A DNA stretch of 64,000 nt from Syngnathus acus (taxonomy: Eukaryota > Chordata > Actinopteri > Syngnathiformes > Syngnathidae), in contig NC_051107.1 of the NCBI RefSeq assembly GCF_901709675.1, positions 1,291,001 to 1,355,000 on the forward strand. The letters run 5' to 3'. Shown one piece after another: positions 12,802-25,311 of this stretch. The notes below the pieces were generated by a model. That model saw only the letters and a list, made by a program, of their open reading frames with translations, was not told the origin of the DNA and searched no databases. The position numbers and the translations under genes were made by a program. The first letter of the stretch is position 1, and every line of letters begins with the position of its first letter.

Positions 12802-13133
12802 CAGTGATCCCTCGCTACTTCGCGTTTCGTTTATCACGGCTTCACTACATCGCGGATTTTTTTTCCAAATTAAAAACACATTTAAAAGTCAAAATAAAAC
12901 TTCTCTAAATGAGGAAACATATCTAACCTTTAGGACAATGTAGTATTGCTCCAAATGTTCGTTTACATCCCTTTAGAAGTCCGTTTTCGCGTGTTAGCAC
13001 GATCGCGAATTAGCATCTTTCCGCTAACTCGTTAGCCTGCCCAGTACTTCTTGTTGGTGACCGCACTTCGCGGATTTCACTTATCGCGGGTGGTTTTTAG
13101 AACCAATTATCCGCGATAAACGAGGGATCACTG
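12802..13133. mobile_element. 332-bp TA-flanked MITE (CAGTGATCCCTCG ends)
   Basis: Inverted ends CAGTGATCCCTCG and CGAGGGATCACTG with TA on both sides (12800-12801, 13134-13135). Subterminal CTTCGCG, TTATCACGG and ATCGCGG motifs mirror CCGCGATAAACG at the other end. This is typical of mariner/pogo-type MITEs. There is no coding capacity. Confidence 0.85.
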
Positions 13134-13135
13134 TA

Positions 13136-14529
13136 TATATATTTTGAAAAAAAATGGTCTCCTTTCAAATGGACTGTGATTTAAATATCGTCAACGTAAA
13201 AAGTGATTTCCTTTATTTGAATTAGAAAAAAGTAACCACAACAGTCAACGTTTAATCTTTTTCTGCATCTGATTCACTCACGTTTTATGTTCAGATTCTG
13301 TCTGGTTTGACTCATCGCATGTGACACTCTCAGTGTTGACTTGATCGCTATCAGACGCGGACATTTTGGAGGTCATCTTGAAAAAAAATATTTTAAAAAG
13401 CCAGATTTCAGCTTCTGGTCTGTCGCGGTGTCGCCTCGTTGACATGTAAGCAATAGCGAGCTCGTGTGTGTGATATGACGTCTCGTCTCAGGACGGAGTT
13501 GGCCTCACTCGGCCCTCGCTTGGTCCTGCCTGCTGACTGATCGCATTACGGTGAGGCCGAGCCATGTTGTCAGGAGCAGAAAGTTCGGGTCGGCCGGCGG
13601 CATCCAGTGACAGGAAGCCGGCTCACGGGCGGAATCGGAGGCGATTGGACGTGAAGGCTTAGTGCCATCCTCAATGCTAGCTTGCGGATATTAAAACTAT
13701 AAGCATCAGTTGGCGTCCATTTTGGATCCAATGCCCAAAAAAAAAAAAGACATGCCCGGTTGATTCTTGTCATTATGATCTTAAACACGAAAGAAAATCT
13801 TCAGTGTTTCCATCGTGTTTATCTGTTCTTCAAGCCACTGTTACATTTTCAAGTAGCATCTTTGAAGGCAATGGAGAACAAACATCTTTAGAAGTGCAGA
13901 TCAGAAGAATCAATCAGAAAGAAAGAAGGTAGGATGAATGACAACATAGCAGACATCAAAGAAAAGACTGAACTGAAAGGTTTTTTGATCCAGTCGTGAC
14001 TGTTGTGATTCCAGATCTCAATCTCAAAAATGACCTTCGAAGACTGGAATATGCTAATGTTTTGGAGTTCGGTCCCTAAAGTAAAGGTCATTTGATGGAA
14101 TATCAATTGGTGGCTTGGATTCATGGCGGCAAAGCCCAACAGGTGTTGGTTGACACATAAAGCATTTTTCGAGGTCTCAAAGAAATGAACATACACATGA
14201 AGTACTTTCACCCTCTGCTGGTAGAACTCTAGAAGTGTGCTCTGGAGATACTGTTTGGTCCACGAGGGCAGTTCCTGGTGATGATCCAGAATCCTGCAAG
14301 GGAAAGCTCAACTTAAATGTCTCTATTCTGTCTTTTTTAGTTTGCTTCTTCTTACTTCTATTTGAAAGAGCTTTCATGGGTCACAGATCAATCAGTAGTC
14401 CATGGTGAACCTATGTTGGGTTTCCACATTGAACCGGAAACCACTTGGCACCATCTTCTGGTCAAATCCTGTTACTTCATCTCTGTATAATTAAAAGAGC
14501 AGCTGTGGAACACTCACCTAATCTTTGAA
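13136..14529. other. intergenic DNA between cacna2d1 and pclo
   Basis: No coding exon, RNA gene or clear repeat recognised. A CpG-bearing stretch at 13420-13660 might be regulatory, but nothing specific supports this. Confidence 0.5.
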
Positions 14530-15545
14530 TTGGTGAGAAATCTTATCCTAACACTAAAGACTGCCTATAACCACCTGGAATATCTCTAACCCTGAATCCT
14601 TGGAAGAACCTCTAAGTTAGAGGACCAACATAACCTTACCTGTAAATCCCTGATAAAACTCAAATCTTACCCAAAGCCTCTGAAGAACTTAAATCACTAA
14701 CTTGTGAAGTGGATTGTATCATCTTCTTATCCTACCTCCCAAAAAACTCTAAAACCCGCAGAACTCTGTAATCTACTTCTGATCATCAAAAACTACCTCT
14801 AAACTACTCCCCTGCCCTAACCTCTGACTATCTGGAGAACCTTAAACCCAAATCCTCTAGACAACTTGAAAACCTATTCTACAATCCACTAAAAACACAA
14901 CCTCTAATTTTATGAAGGTCTTTAAAACATACCTCTAGTCCTCAGAAAAAAATGAAATCCTACCCCTATGACTCATAAGAACCATGAAAAAAGTCTAATC
15001 CTCTGTAGAGCACATAACCTACTTTCCATTCTTGAATAAATCTGTAACTCTACTCTTCAACTTCAAAATGTTTTTAATAATAATTTCTAATCCAATCCAA
15101 CTACCTGGACCACCCGAACCAAATCCTCTCCAAAACCCATCTTGAAACACTACCCTAATTCTGTAAAGGGTCTCTCACACAGCCTGTGGTTCTCAGAAGA
15201 TCTTCAAATCCTATCTCTCCTCAGAAAAACCTGTAATCCTGTACCTATGACTCTGAAAAACCTCTAACAAAGTCTATCCCTCTATCTTGAACCGTACTCT
15301 TAAACCTTACAAGAATTTACAACCCTAATCCCTCAATATCTGGAGAACCTAAAACCCTGCGCAAAAACTCTAAGGGAACTGCCTTAATTAAAAACTACCG
15401 CAATCCTCTGAAAAACTTAAAATCATACTCCTTTTCACCCATTCAAACTATCTCAAGAACCTAAAACCCAAATCCTACAAAGACCCTAAAACCTCAAACT
15501 TACCCGAAGAACAGTCATCTGTAGAACCAAAAACCCTTCAACACT
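14530..15545. repeat. about 1 kb of decayed pyrimidine-strand tandem repeat
   Basis: Dozens of variants of CCTCTGAAGAACCTCTAACCC, including AACCCTAATCC-like words, recur every 25-50 bp with little G on the plus strand. It resembles an old minisatellite or satellite tract lying just past the likely pclo 3' end. Confidence 0.6.
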
Positions 15546-15621
15546 ATTGTTCTTAACGCCATCCCCCAGCATGACCCCGGCCCCAAAATAACAACGCAAC
15601 AAGCCCTCATTTGTACTCATA

Positions 15622-17227
15622 TTTAATATTTAGACATGGGGCGGGCGACAGCCATTTTTTTTACATCACAATTTGCATAATTCATCAATACCTCCTGTAT
15701 ACAATCACAAAACCATGACAGTATAGATAGATTTTTTTTTTCTCTGTTTACTTACAAGTGGAGGGGGGAAAGAATTGGATGATCATCTTTGTACAGTCAG
15801 CATATATTATCAATAAATACCCTCGCCCTCACCCATAACATTTTGTTCTAGATCCTTCTCTACATGTCACTTTCTCTTTTTTTAAATGTATTCATAATCA
15901 TAATCTGGACACAAAAATAGTATGAGCCATCAACATGCAACATCCAGTGTGAACACAATGACGATTCTCCTGCGACTACTCGAGCTGTCCAAGTGTGTGT
16001 GCGTGCGTGTGTGTGTGCACTCTTAGTAAACACTTTACGGTACTGACCGAGAGAAAATCAAGTGACTGCACACACTGGTCTTTTTTTCCCCTCTTTTTTT
16101 GTTGTCCATTAAAAGACCTATTGCTCCCGAAGCCTGTATAACGTATTTACACGCTTAAAGGTTTGTGTGTGTGTTTGTGTTGATATTCCTAAAGACAGAC
16201 CAAATGACATGCATTGAATTGAAATGAATTATAATTGCACACTTTCGGTGACCTTAAAATCAAGAAGTGTCTTTTTGGTCATTGCTGGAAATTAAGCGAG
16301 AAAATGCAGGGAGGCGTTTTTTTTTCATCAGATTTCTCTGTAAACGGGAAAAATTCTCTGAGTTTCAGGCCTTTGGAACTTAACTTTGTAGACAACCACT
16401 ACAAATATGCGTATCGAAGAAGCACACCCAATATGTATTGTAAACATGAACCGTCACACGGGGAAGAAATTATTGTAAAATTTAAATAAATAAATATATA
16501 AATAAATAAATAAATGAATGTAATTTTTTGTCATCCTTTTGACCACTGTTGTTGAAAAATTGAGATATGGCACACAAAAAAATGGTCCTACGGGCAATAA
16601 GTAACAATTTCATGCCAGTAAATAAGAAATAAATGTTAGGATGAAATTTGGTATTTCAGTCATTCACAGTTGGGAAATCAATAGTTTCACTACATATAAA
16701 TAATACCATTAAATGGCGACGAATATGTCAATAAAATAATAAATATAAATAAATAAATGTCATTAATATTAAAAATAAATATATACAAATTCATCTATCA
16801 TCCATAACCTGAACCCCTTATCCTATACTATAAAATGATGATATAACATTAAATGGAAATAAATAACATATTTAAAAAAAGACAGAATAAATAAAAACAA
16901 CGATAAAAATGTGTCACGCTTTCACATATTAAACTTTCTTTTCAGGACAACGGAGACGTGGTTGCCGTGGTTACTTGTCATGGTTGCATAGAAAACAAAT
17001 TTCCTACTTACAAAAAAAAAAAAATCAACAAGAACAACATTTCCGGAACACTATGCGTAATATGTTAGCAGTGGCTCAAACCATTAAATCTCAACTTTTT
17101 TTTTCCCCCACGTTAAGTCGCTTTTACATTCGAGGAGGAAAAGACACACAACTGTAAATTGTCTGTGGGGGAACTTCACAATCGTCACAATCAATCAAGA
17201 CTTGATTGTCTGTGATAAAAATCAATA

Positions 17228-17277
<50 letters not shown>

Positions 17278-17722
17278 ATTCCATATATTTCATGCCAGCT
17301 AAGACATTTTATGTACAATAACAATATATGTGGCACCAGTTACTCCAATTTCATACAAAGCAATATTCTTAAATAAATAATGATAGAAGTCTGTTTGCTC
17401 AAGTGAAAGAAGGTCCCCGAAGTAGAATGCTAGGTAGTGCGTGTTGGATATATGACGTCCCGTTCTTGCGCACATGAAGAACCGATAAAAATTTTACGTT
17501 TCCTTCTAATAGAAAAATAAATCAGAGTCCTCATTGAGTCAAATGCTTTCAAAGGGAGTGAGTGAGCATCGACTGTACATGTGTGTCCCTGTATTTCATG
17601 TGTGGATTAAGGATGAGTGTTTTGTACCTGCTTGCTTGCGTGGTCCACTTCCTGCTCCTGTAAGTGGAATAAGTGAATTTACCCCCGCTCCCCCCCTTGG
17701 GTTATCAAATGGTACGTTCCAC
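15622..17722 (-). other. pclo: probable pclo 3' untranslated region
   Basis: Noncoding sequence after the pclo stop codon. A minus-strand ATTAAA at 15627-15622 is the only polyadenylation hexamer I noted near the far end and would give a 3' UTR of about 2.1 kb. It includes a GT-rich patch (15993-16018), an AAAT-rich tract (16480-16520) and a TA microsatellite (17224-17274). The end point is inferred. Confidence 0.4.
17224..17274. repeat. (TA)n microsatellite
   Basis: Alternating TA of about 50 bp in the probable pclo 3' UTR, with one GTG interruption near its start. Confidence 0.9.
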
Positions 17723-17866
17723 CTAGGAGTGGATCTGCGCGCTGCTGGCAAGCAGTTTGTGCCAGCTGACCACACGCTTGCGCAAGTCCACCTTGTCCAG
17801 CCACACGTAGGCCTCGCCGATCAGCGTCTTCTTCATGAACTTGCCGCCGTTGGATACTAAGAAAAG
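17723..17866 (-). CDS. pclo: pclo exon 26: end of C2B and stop codon
   Basis: 144 nt: [47 protein letters not shown] and TAG at 17725-17723. The human protein ends comparably (NWHKLLVSPTQTH). Confidence 0.97.
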   Translation of the reverse strand, partial: LFLVSNGGKFMKKTLIGEAYVWLDKVDLRKRVVSWHKLLASSAQIHS

Positions 17867-19896
17867 CTGGGAAGGAAAGCGGCTTCGTTCAAGCTTTTTG
17901 TTTTTAAAATGGCAGACGGCGCTGTTTACCTGCAGGGAGTGCCCGGCCGGGTTCATGCAGAAGCGGAAGGTCTCGTTGAAGGAGGGCTCGCGGTCGTGGC
18001 GGCACACGCGCGTCTTCTTCTTGATGATGCGCTTCTGTGTGGCGATGTTCACCACATACAGCTTCACGTAGAGGTCTGCACGGGGCGGGGCACAGTCAAT
18101 ATTTTGAATTTTCAGCTTTTTTTTTTTTTTAAATGGCAAAATTAAATGAAATTAAGGCACATTAAATAAATAAATGTACATTTTTAATTGGCTTCAATAA
18201 AATATGATAAATATTTATAATATTATTTCATATTTTATTGTTAAAAGCACCAGCGTTGTCTCCAGTAATAATAATTATCATAGTAATATTCATAAATACA
18301 AAAATAAATACATAAACAATAAAGGTTACTTTATTGACAATAATTGATTAAAACACCCACTAATGAAAGAAATTGTGAAATACAATATTTTATAAAGTAA
18401 TTAACTTTACTGGCATTTGGATTAAATTTTGCGAATAATCTGATTTGCCACTTTGCTGGAATGCCGCAAAAGAAATTCACCACAAAAAATTTACCAGGCA
18501 GGTGATCTGCAGTCTTGAACTTGTAGGTGATATTGCGACACTGCAGAATCTCCAGGACCAGGTGGTCTCCCTCCGTCCTCACTTCTTTCTTCAGCGCAAT
18601 CTTGATCTCACCCATCACCTGTGACTTACCTGCACCAAAAAAAACATTTAAAAAATTAAATTATTTATATAATGTATAAATAACTCAAGCAGAAATGAAT
18701 CTTACCGTCAGAATCTCCCATGGAGGATTTTATCCCATCAGTGCCATTTGGAATTTTCCCACTGAACAGAGAAACATCAATGAATGAAAAATAAAATGTT
18801 TTTATTATAAATATGAATAACAAATCTTTTTTTTTTGAGTGAAGGCATGTGACTCACAATCGGGGCACCTGGAAGATAGCGCTATCCACCTCGTTCATCT
18901 CCGCGTCCTCGTCCAGCAAGCTGTAGGCGCTGCCGCTCAGGCCGCTGTCCAGCGAGGCCGCCGTCATGGGGGCATCGCCCGACCTGTAGCTGGCGCGAGC
19001 TACGGGACACAGTCATACCGTGAGCCAAATATCGTCCAAGAGGAGGACAGCAACACTGGACGGACAAACTGGTAATGAAAAGCACGCTAATGAAACATGG
19101 ACGACAGACAACACGCGTTATGTAATGCACATGAGATCAATTAAGACATCATTAGTCTGGGTTATATTTGTTTGGCTAAGTTGCTGAGCAGTATCCATGG
19201 CGACGGCACACTGACTCACGAAAAAAAGTGTGCGTCTCGCTGCATGGATCTCAGCCCGCCGTCCTCTTTGGTTTCCCTGCGGGTTAGTAGCATCCTCTCA
19301 CACCACAGGGAAGGGAGGGGAGGGTTGTTTTGTTTTTAGCTCACCTCGGGCAACGTAGGGCCTCTCCTCCGACACAGCTTTCCTGAGGGTCAGGTGACGA
19401 CCTTCCGTTCTGCTCCCATCGGCCAGTGACGGCAAGGCGGGCAGGTAATCGGATTGGCCTCTCTGAATGGTGAGCACACCGACTACACTGTGTCTCTGGT
19501 GGCCTGGTAGGCCTGGAGGTGGTCATTTTGGATGTGGGGGAGGGAGGGGGCGTTGTTTGGGGGGGGGCAAGGGTGGTCCAACCAGAGGATACAATGTTTG
19601 AGGATCCAAGTTGAAGATGGGAAGAGGAGGAAGATGGAGATTTGAGAAAAGAGCTCTCTTCAAGTCCGCTTGTCTGTCAATCACATGCACATGGGTGTGC
19701 GGCTGCTGCAGAGGTGCATTGTGGGTCCCGGAGTTTTTTTCAAATGAATTTAAAAAAAAGAAAGGAGGGGGCTACATGCACAGCCTTCAGGAGGAGCCGC
19801 AGATATGTTTTTAGTTAAAAAACAAGACTCAGGAAGGGGAATTCTTCTGAAGTTCTCATTAAAGTTCAAATATATATCTTTATATACGTATATGTT

Positions 19897-19958
<62 letters not shown>

Positions 19959-22900
19959 TGATTAAAAAATTTAAGGGGTTTATGTCGCTACAATTGGTCA
20001 AGGTGTCTCTGTAAGTTCTGGCGTCCTCTAGTGGCGCGTTTCTGGAGGTGACAACTGTGAGGTGCCAAATCACAACTGAAGTGAACTTGGGGGAGGTTAA
20101 AAAATAAAATAAAAGATAAGAGTCAAACTGAAATAAAAAAGCCTGATGAGTGCGAGGCGGCCATGCTGCGGTGGCGTTTATTTGCGCCTTGGTTTACTTG
20201 GCTGGAGGCGTTGCGGCGGTTGTGGCGGTTGTTGCTGCTGCGTCGGCCTTGTGTCAGCCATTGTTGTTGTTGTTGCTATGGCAACGCCTTGGCCGCTCCC
20301 AGCACCGCCATCCTGATGGCGTTGTTGCCATGCGGCGCTTTTGGAGGAACGCGGGCGAGGTTGCGGCGCGTGTCCGCGGCTGGGGCTTTGGTTCTGGCCC
20401 TCAGACGGGGACGGCTTCGACCTGCCAGGGCTACTGTGACATTTCTCGAGAGGGGGCATCTGCGTGTCTAAAACAATGACATTCACCAAATTAACAAAAA
20501 TAAAAAAAGTTGCCTAAACGGGCTATGGTGCGAGACCAATAAGACGGAATTTAGACTGACTTGTTTGCTGCCTAAACGGGCTGTGGTCCAGGGCCGTTTT
20601 GTAGAAACTGAGATCATTTAGAACTGTATTCATTATTCCAAGGACTAACTGACAGTTGTTTTAACATGAATATGTTATGTAAACTAACCAAATTTGAACT
20701 AAAAAAGATTTAGGAGCCCCGATTTGTTTGCTGCCTAAATGGGCAGCAACCCTGAAGGATTCAACGTTTGTTTTAAAAAGTCATTTTCAAAACAGGCAGC
20801 AACTTTGAAGGATTTAAATTTAGTATAAAAACCTTAATTGCTTCGTCCTAAAAGAAACTAAAAAAAACAAAAACAAATCGGAGACACAATACAGGGCCAA
20901 CTTATCTGTCGCCTAACCGGGTTGTGGATCATTTTAAATTGATTTTCATTGATTGCATCGAGGAGGTTACCAAAACAGGTTGTCCGCTGCCAGACAATTT
21001 TGAAGTAAAAGCGGAACTAAAGCGAGGCCTCAGAGCTGAGTGACCATGGCAACCAAGAAGACAGACCATGGGAAAGCAAAAAAGCATGACGCTGAAGCTA
21101 CGATGATGGGAGTGCAAACATCAAGCAGGAGGTGTGAGTTAGCGGGAACACGCGTTTCTCCTACCCTTTGCTGGATCGGGAAAGATGCCGTGACTTCGGC
21201 TCTTGATCACCGATGATTTGGGGGAGTCCTGCTCGTGAGCGGAGCCAGCGGTTTTAGGGGACGAATGCTGCGAGGTGGTTTTGGAAGAGCCGTGACGGCT
21301 CTGGTGGGAGCGGCGGTGGTGCTCCCCCTCCGTCTGCGCCTTCAGGGGGAGCCACCGAGGGACGTTGTCCAGCTGGCCCGTGTTGGACAGGTCGATGAGG
21401 ACCTGGACATCCATTGTAGACTCAAGTGATGAAACTGAAAAGGAAAATAGGAAGCAACTGGAGGGATAATTACTTACCTCTCCAAGGAAATCATTGGAGG
21501 AACATTTGTCGTAATCCCACACGCTCACCTCCAGCGTCTTTTTCCGCAACTGAACACAAACAGTAAGAATTAGAAAACTGGCTAGCAAAAATTAAGCAGT
21601 TCTAAATTCTGATACCTCCTCAAGTTACAGTAGGATCAAAAAGATTGCGTTGTAATGCATTAAAGCAACCACTAGGTGGCACAATTAATGCAGAATTTAT
21701 CCTTTTTAAAGCCTTGAAGTCTTGAGGTCATTTGGAACGGACAGCAAATTCAGGCCTGACTTGTTTTCTGCTAAACGGACATGTACGAGACTATAGACAA
21801 TATTTAATGTTTGTTTAAGTGGTTTTGTTACGACTAGTAAATCTTGAAGCAAACATTAGGGAAGACATTTTCTACCTGCTCCAGGTGGATGTTCTTATAG
21901 ATGACTGTCTGGTTCCACTCAGGGTTCAGGCTCTTGCCTGCATGTTTGGACCTCCTCTTGTTTTCAGCACTGGTGGGCGGGGAGGGACACACCATCCGTT
22001 TCATGACTTGCACATTAAAAAAAACAATAGCGCGACAAAACCCATGTGAAACTAGGGGCGGACGAGGGGTGAGAATGGACGAGATGCACATCATTAGGGA
22101 ACTTGTACAAATGTGGCGTGCGTCAATGGCAGGGTTGGAAACGAGACGGCACCTTTCGATCCGGTCAGTTGCTAAAAGCTAATGCTAAAATACGATTACC
22201 AAAAAAATGTTAGCACGTTAGCGTGGAAAGATTTGTTGTTGTTTGTTGGAGTGGAGGGTTAGTTTGGTTAGGACAAGGGTGACCTATATTTGATCAGAAT
22301 GAGCAGGACCACATTGTATTTATTTATTAATTTTTTACCTTCACCAAACTGACAACCAAGAAAACACAAATAGAATTGTCAATCACATACCTGGCGTTCT
22401 GGACAACCATGACCTGACTGAGAGGGGGGAGGGGGTCCAGCATGCATTAAATATAGAGAACATACAAAAAAAAAATCAATAGTCAGAGGGAGTGATTGTG
22501 TGACGTGTGGGGGTTGGGGTCTAGTTTCAGTGTCAAGAGGGAAGTGGGGGCATGGCACACTGGCCATTTTATTAGGGACACCTGCACCAACGAGACCCAA
22601 TACAACAGTGCAATAACAATGAAAATGGCGCTCGTATTGCAGCGTTATTGATTTTTTTAACACCTCGTCTGGTGGCCGAAATACAAAAGGATAATTTGCT
22701 TTATTCTACAAGCCTGGTTGAAAAGATATTTGGACTCACCCTCGTCCCGGCAAGAGGTACACCTTAACAAAGGGGTCCGAGTAGCCGTTGTTGTCGCGCG
22801 GCGCTAGGTTGCGCGCCTGCAAGACGTGCACGATCAGGTTGCCCAGCTGCATGTCGTAGTGGATTTGAAGCTGCGGACAGAAGAAGCATGATAGGTGTTT

Positions 22901-25271
22901 GTTTTTTGTTTGTTTTTTTATGGAAATGATGAGAATGAACTGTGAGAGTTTGCCTTCAAATAACTAGATGTGACTGACCTGTATGTCCCCAGTAATTGGG
23001 TGTGACGGGGTCTTGCTCCCATCCGTGGCCTGGAAGGGAAGAAAAGCTGCTAAGATATGCAGAAAGAAAGACAAAGAAAGCGTCGCCGGCTCGAGGCACT
23101 CGCCTTGGTACCGTGCCGTTTCTTGCCGACCGACGGTGAGCCCGGCTGGGCGGGGCTGGAGGTGGCCGAGGCGGTCGCCGTAAGGCTGGTGGAGGAGGCG
23201 GTGGAGGACGGGGCCTGCTGCTGGGATACCTTCTGCAGCTCGGCCGCCAGCTGTTTTGGGTCCACGCCTGGAGATCTGGGCGGCCTGTCACCTAGAAGAA
23301 TCAAATAGTCATACATCTAATTTTGACCGCATGGCCGACAACAACTTACTTTTGCTTGGCTCCTGGAAATCCAGGTGCTCGAAATCTTCGGATTCTGCCA
23401 ACATGTTGAGATCTCTGACATGTAAAGAAGACCAACGCTAAGAACAGTAACAGAAGCAAGACAACAAAACGATTTAACATCAGAGGTTGTGCTTACAGTC
23501 GGACACACAATTCGGCCTCGCTGCACGAGTGGCCGACGAGCCCTTGCACCTCTTCGTAGGTTTTTCCCGTCAGCAGAGTGCCGTTCCATTCCAGGACTTG
23601 CATTCCTGTTGTAAAAGAAACCGATTTAGGGGGATTTTGGGATTATTTTATAATATCACCTCATTTTTATGGGAAGAACACACTGCAAAAACTCGTCTTA
23701 AAATAATCGTCAACTCAAGTATTTTCTTTGCAATATTTATTTTCTTTTTTATTTTATTTATATATTCTATGCGTCCCCAATAATCCAAACACGACGTTCT
23801 AATTAATATTGCGTGCATGGGATATCAATTAAGCGGTAAAATCCACTAGTTTTTATCCATCTTAGGCGGCGGCCATTTTGCCACTTGTTGTGGCCTGAAA
23901 ATGACATCACAGTTGCTCAAACGTGACTCAGCTTGCGAATGTCACATGACCAAACAAAGCGAAGGGAGAAAAAAACAGGTGAGTAGTGACTGGTGGTTAT
24001 TTAAACACTGTGGTGTCATTTTCAGTCGACAGCAAGTGACAAAATGGCCGCCCCCTGTGATAAATGGATTTTGCTGCTTAATTCATATTCCACATATGCA
24101 ATGTTAACACTAGAGGGGGAGCACAGAACATATTTTTATAATGGGAATTTTTTCTCCTCTTGGCAGACAAATCACAAGCACATTTTGTCTTGATTTGAAT
24201 TTTTTTTAATCATGGTGAGATTTGAATTTTAGCAGCAATCCAGCAGGACGTTGAACACAACCCAAACCCACAGCAACGAAAACACAACCAAGTGCAAAGA
24301 CACTTCACACTATTGTTGCCGTCGCTCACACATCACAGCACGGGCAAAGCCAGGCTGTCAAGACTTACACGGCCTGAAGCAGCTCATCAACAGCGTCCTC
24401 TGCTTACGTCTCACTGCACGTATTGCACAAAAATTAGCAACCTTGTCACACAGCAAATACATTTTTGGTCAATTTGGCACCTCACGTTGCTCGTGGAGGC
24501 AGAGCACAAGTGTGTAAAGGTCTGAACGTTTCAGATTCAGATGTCAGGGACTTGTAATGATTAGTATTATCATTATTATCTGTTGAGCTAAAGCAGGGAA
24601 ATGGGTTTCCTCCAAAATGCTGAGAACAACTACAATTCCCAGAGTGCATCAGCAGCAACAAATCAACTGCACTTCTGCCACTGATTGGGAGCACCTGAGG
24701 AGCAGGAGGGATTCTCATTTTAAGTAGCTTTAGAAAGAAGCTGGACAAAAAAAAAAAAAGAGAAGCACTTGGGAAAACTTGGATACACTCTACGATTTAG
24801 TACAAAGATGCCAATGGTTGGTGAAACATTTTATTTACCCTTAAGGTGTTTGGAATGTAATACATTTATGTTTGACTCCTGTGTTCGATTATGTGCTACA
24901 AATTATGTTAGAGCATTTAAACGCTGCTAAAATTGAAGTTCAACTAAGTCATTCAATTGTATTTTTGACTTAAGATTTTAATTTAATTTTCTTTAAGGTT
25001 TACAACCTCTTGAAAGATCAACCAATCAACAAGTGAAGCCAACCACTGAGAAACCAAAAGTTGGAAGGCAATAAAAAAAATCTGAGTTGCTCTTGTGTCC
25101 TTTGGGTGTGAGGAGGACTTGACATTATCATTAAGTGTGTTAAGGGCAGGGGTGAGCAAACTTGGGTTCCCAATGGCCAAATTAAAGGTTGGAAGCATCA
25201 TTTGTTCATCGGTTTAAAAAGATTATTATTATTATTTTTTTTTTTACAATAGAAATAATGATTCATATTGT

Positions 25272-25311
<40 letters not shown>

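Larger units (their letters stand above)
20505..21800. repeat. dispersed intronic repeat with TTTGCTGCCTAAACGGGC core
   Basis: Copies or remnants of GCCTAAACGGGCTGTGG occur near 20512, 20570, 20733, 20911 and 21770, several preceded by CTTGTTTGCTG or a similar word. They flank pclo exon 19. Origin unknown. Confidence 0.5.

Noticed and set aside
14530-15545. Interstitial telomere tract, because of AACCCTAA-like words
   Set aside because: No run of two or more exact TTAGGG/CCCTAA units; the words are part of a longer degenerate unit.
22391-22413. A 23-bp version of the C2A microexon using the nearer cag
   Set aside because: It would break the frame with exons 15 and 17. The 27-bp version with acceptor ctctcag fits both phases.
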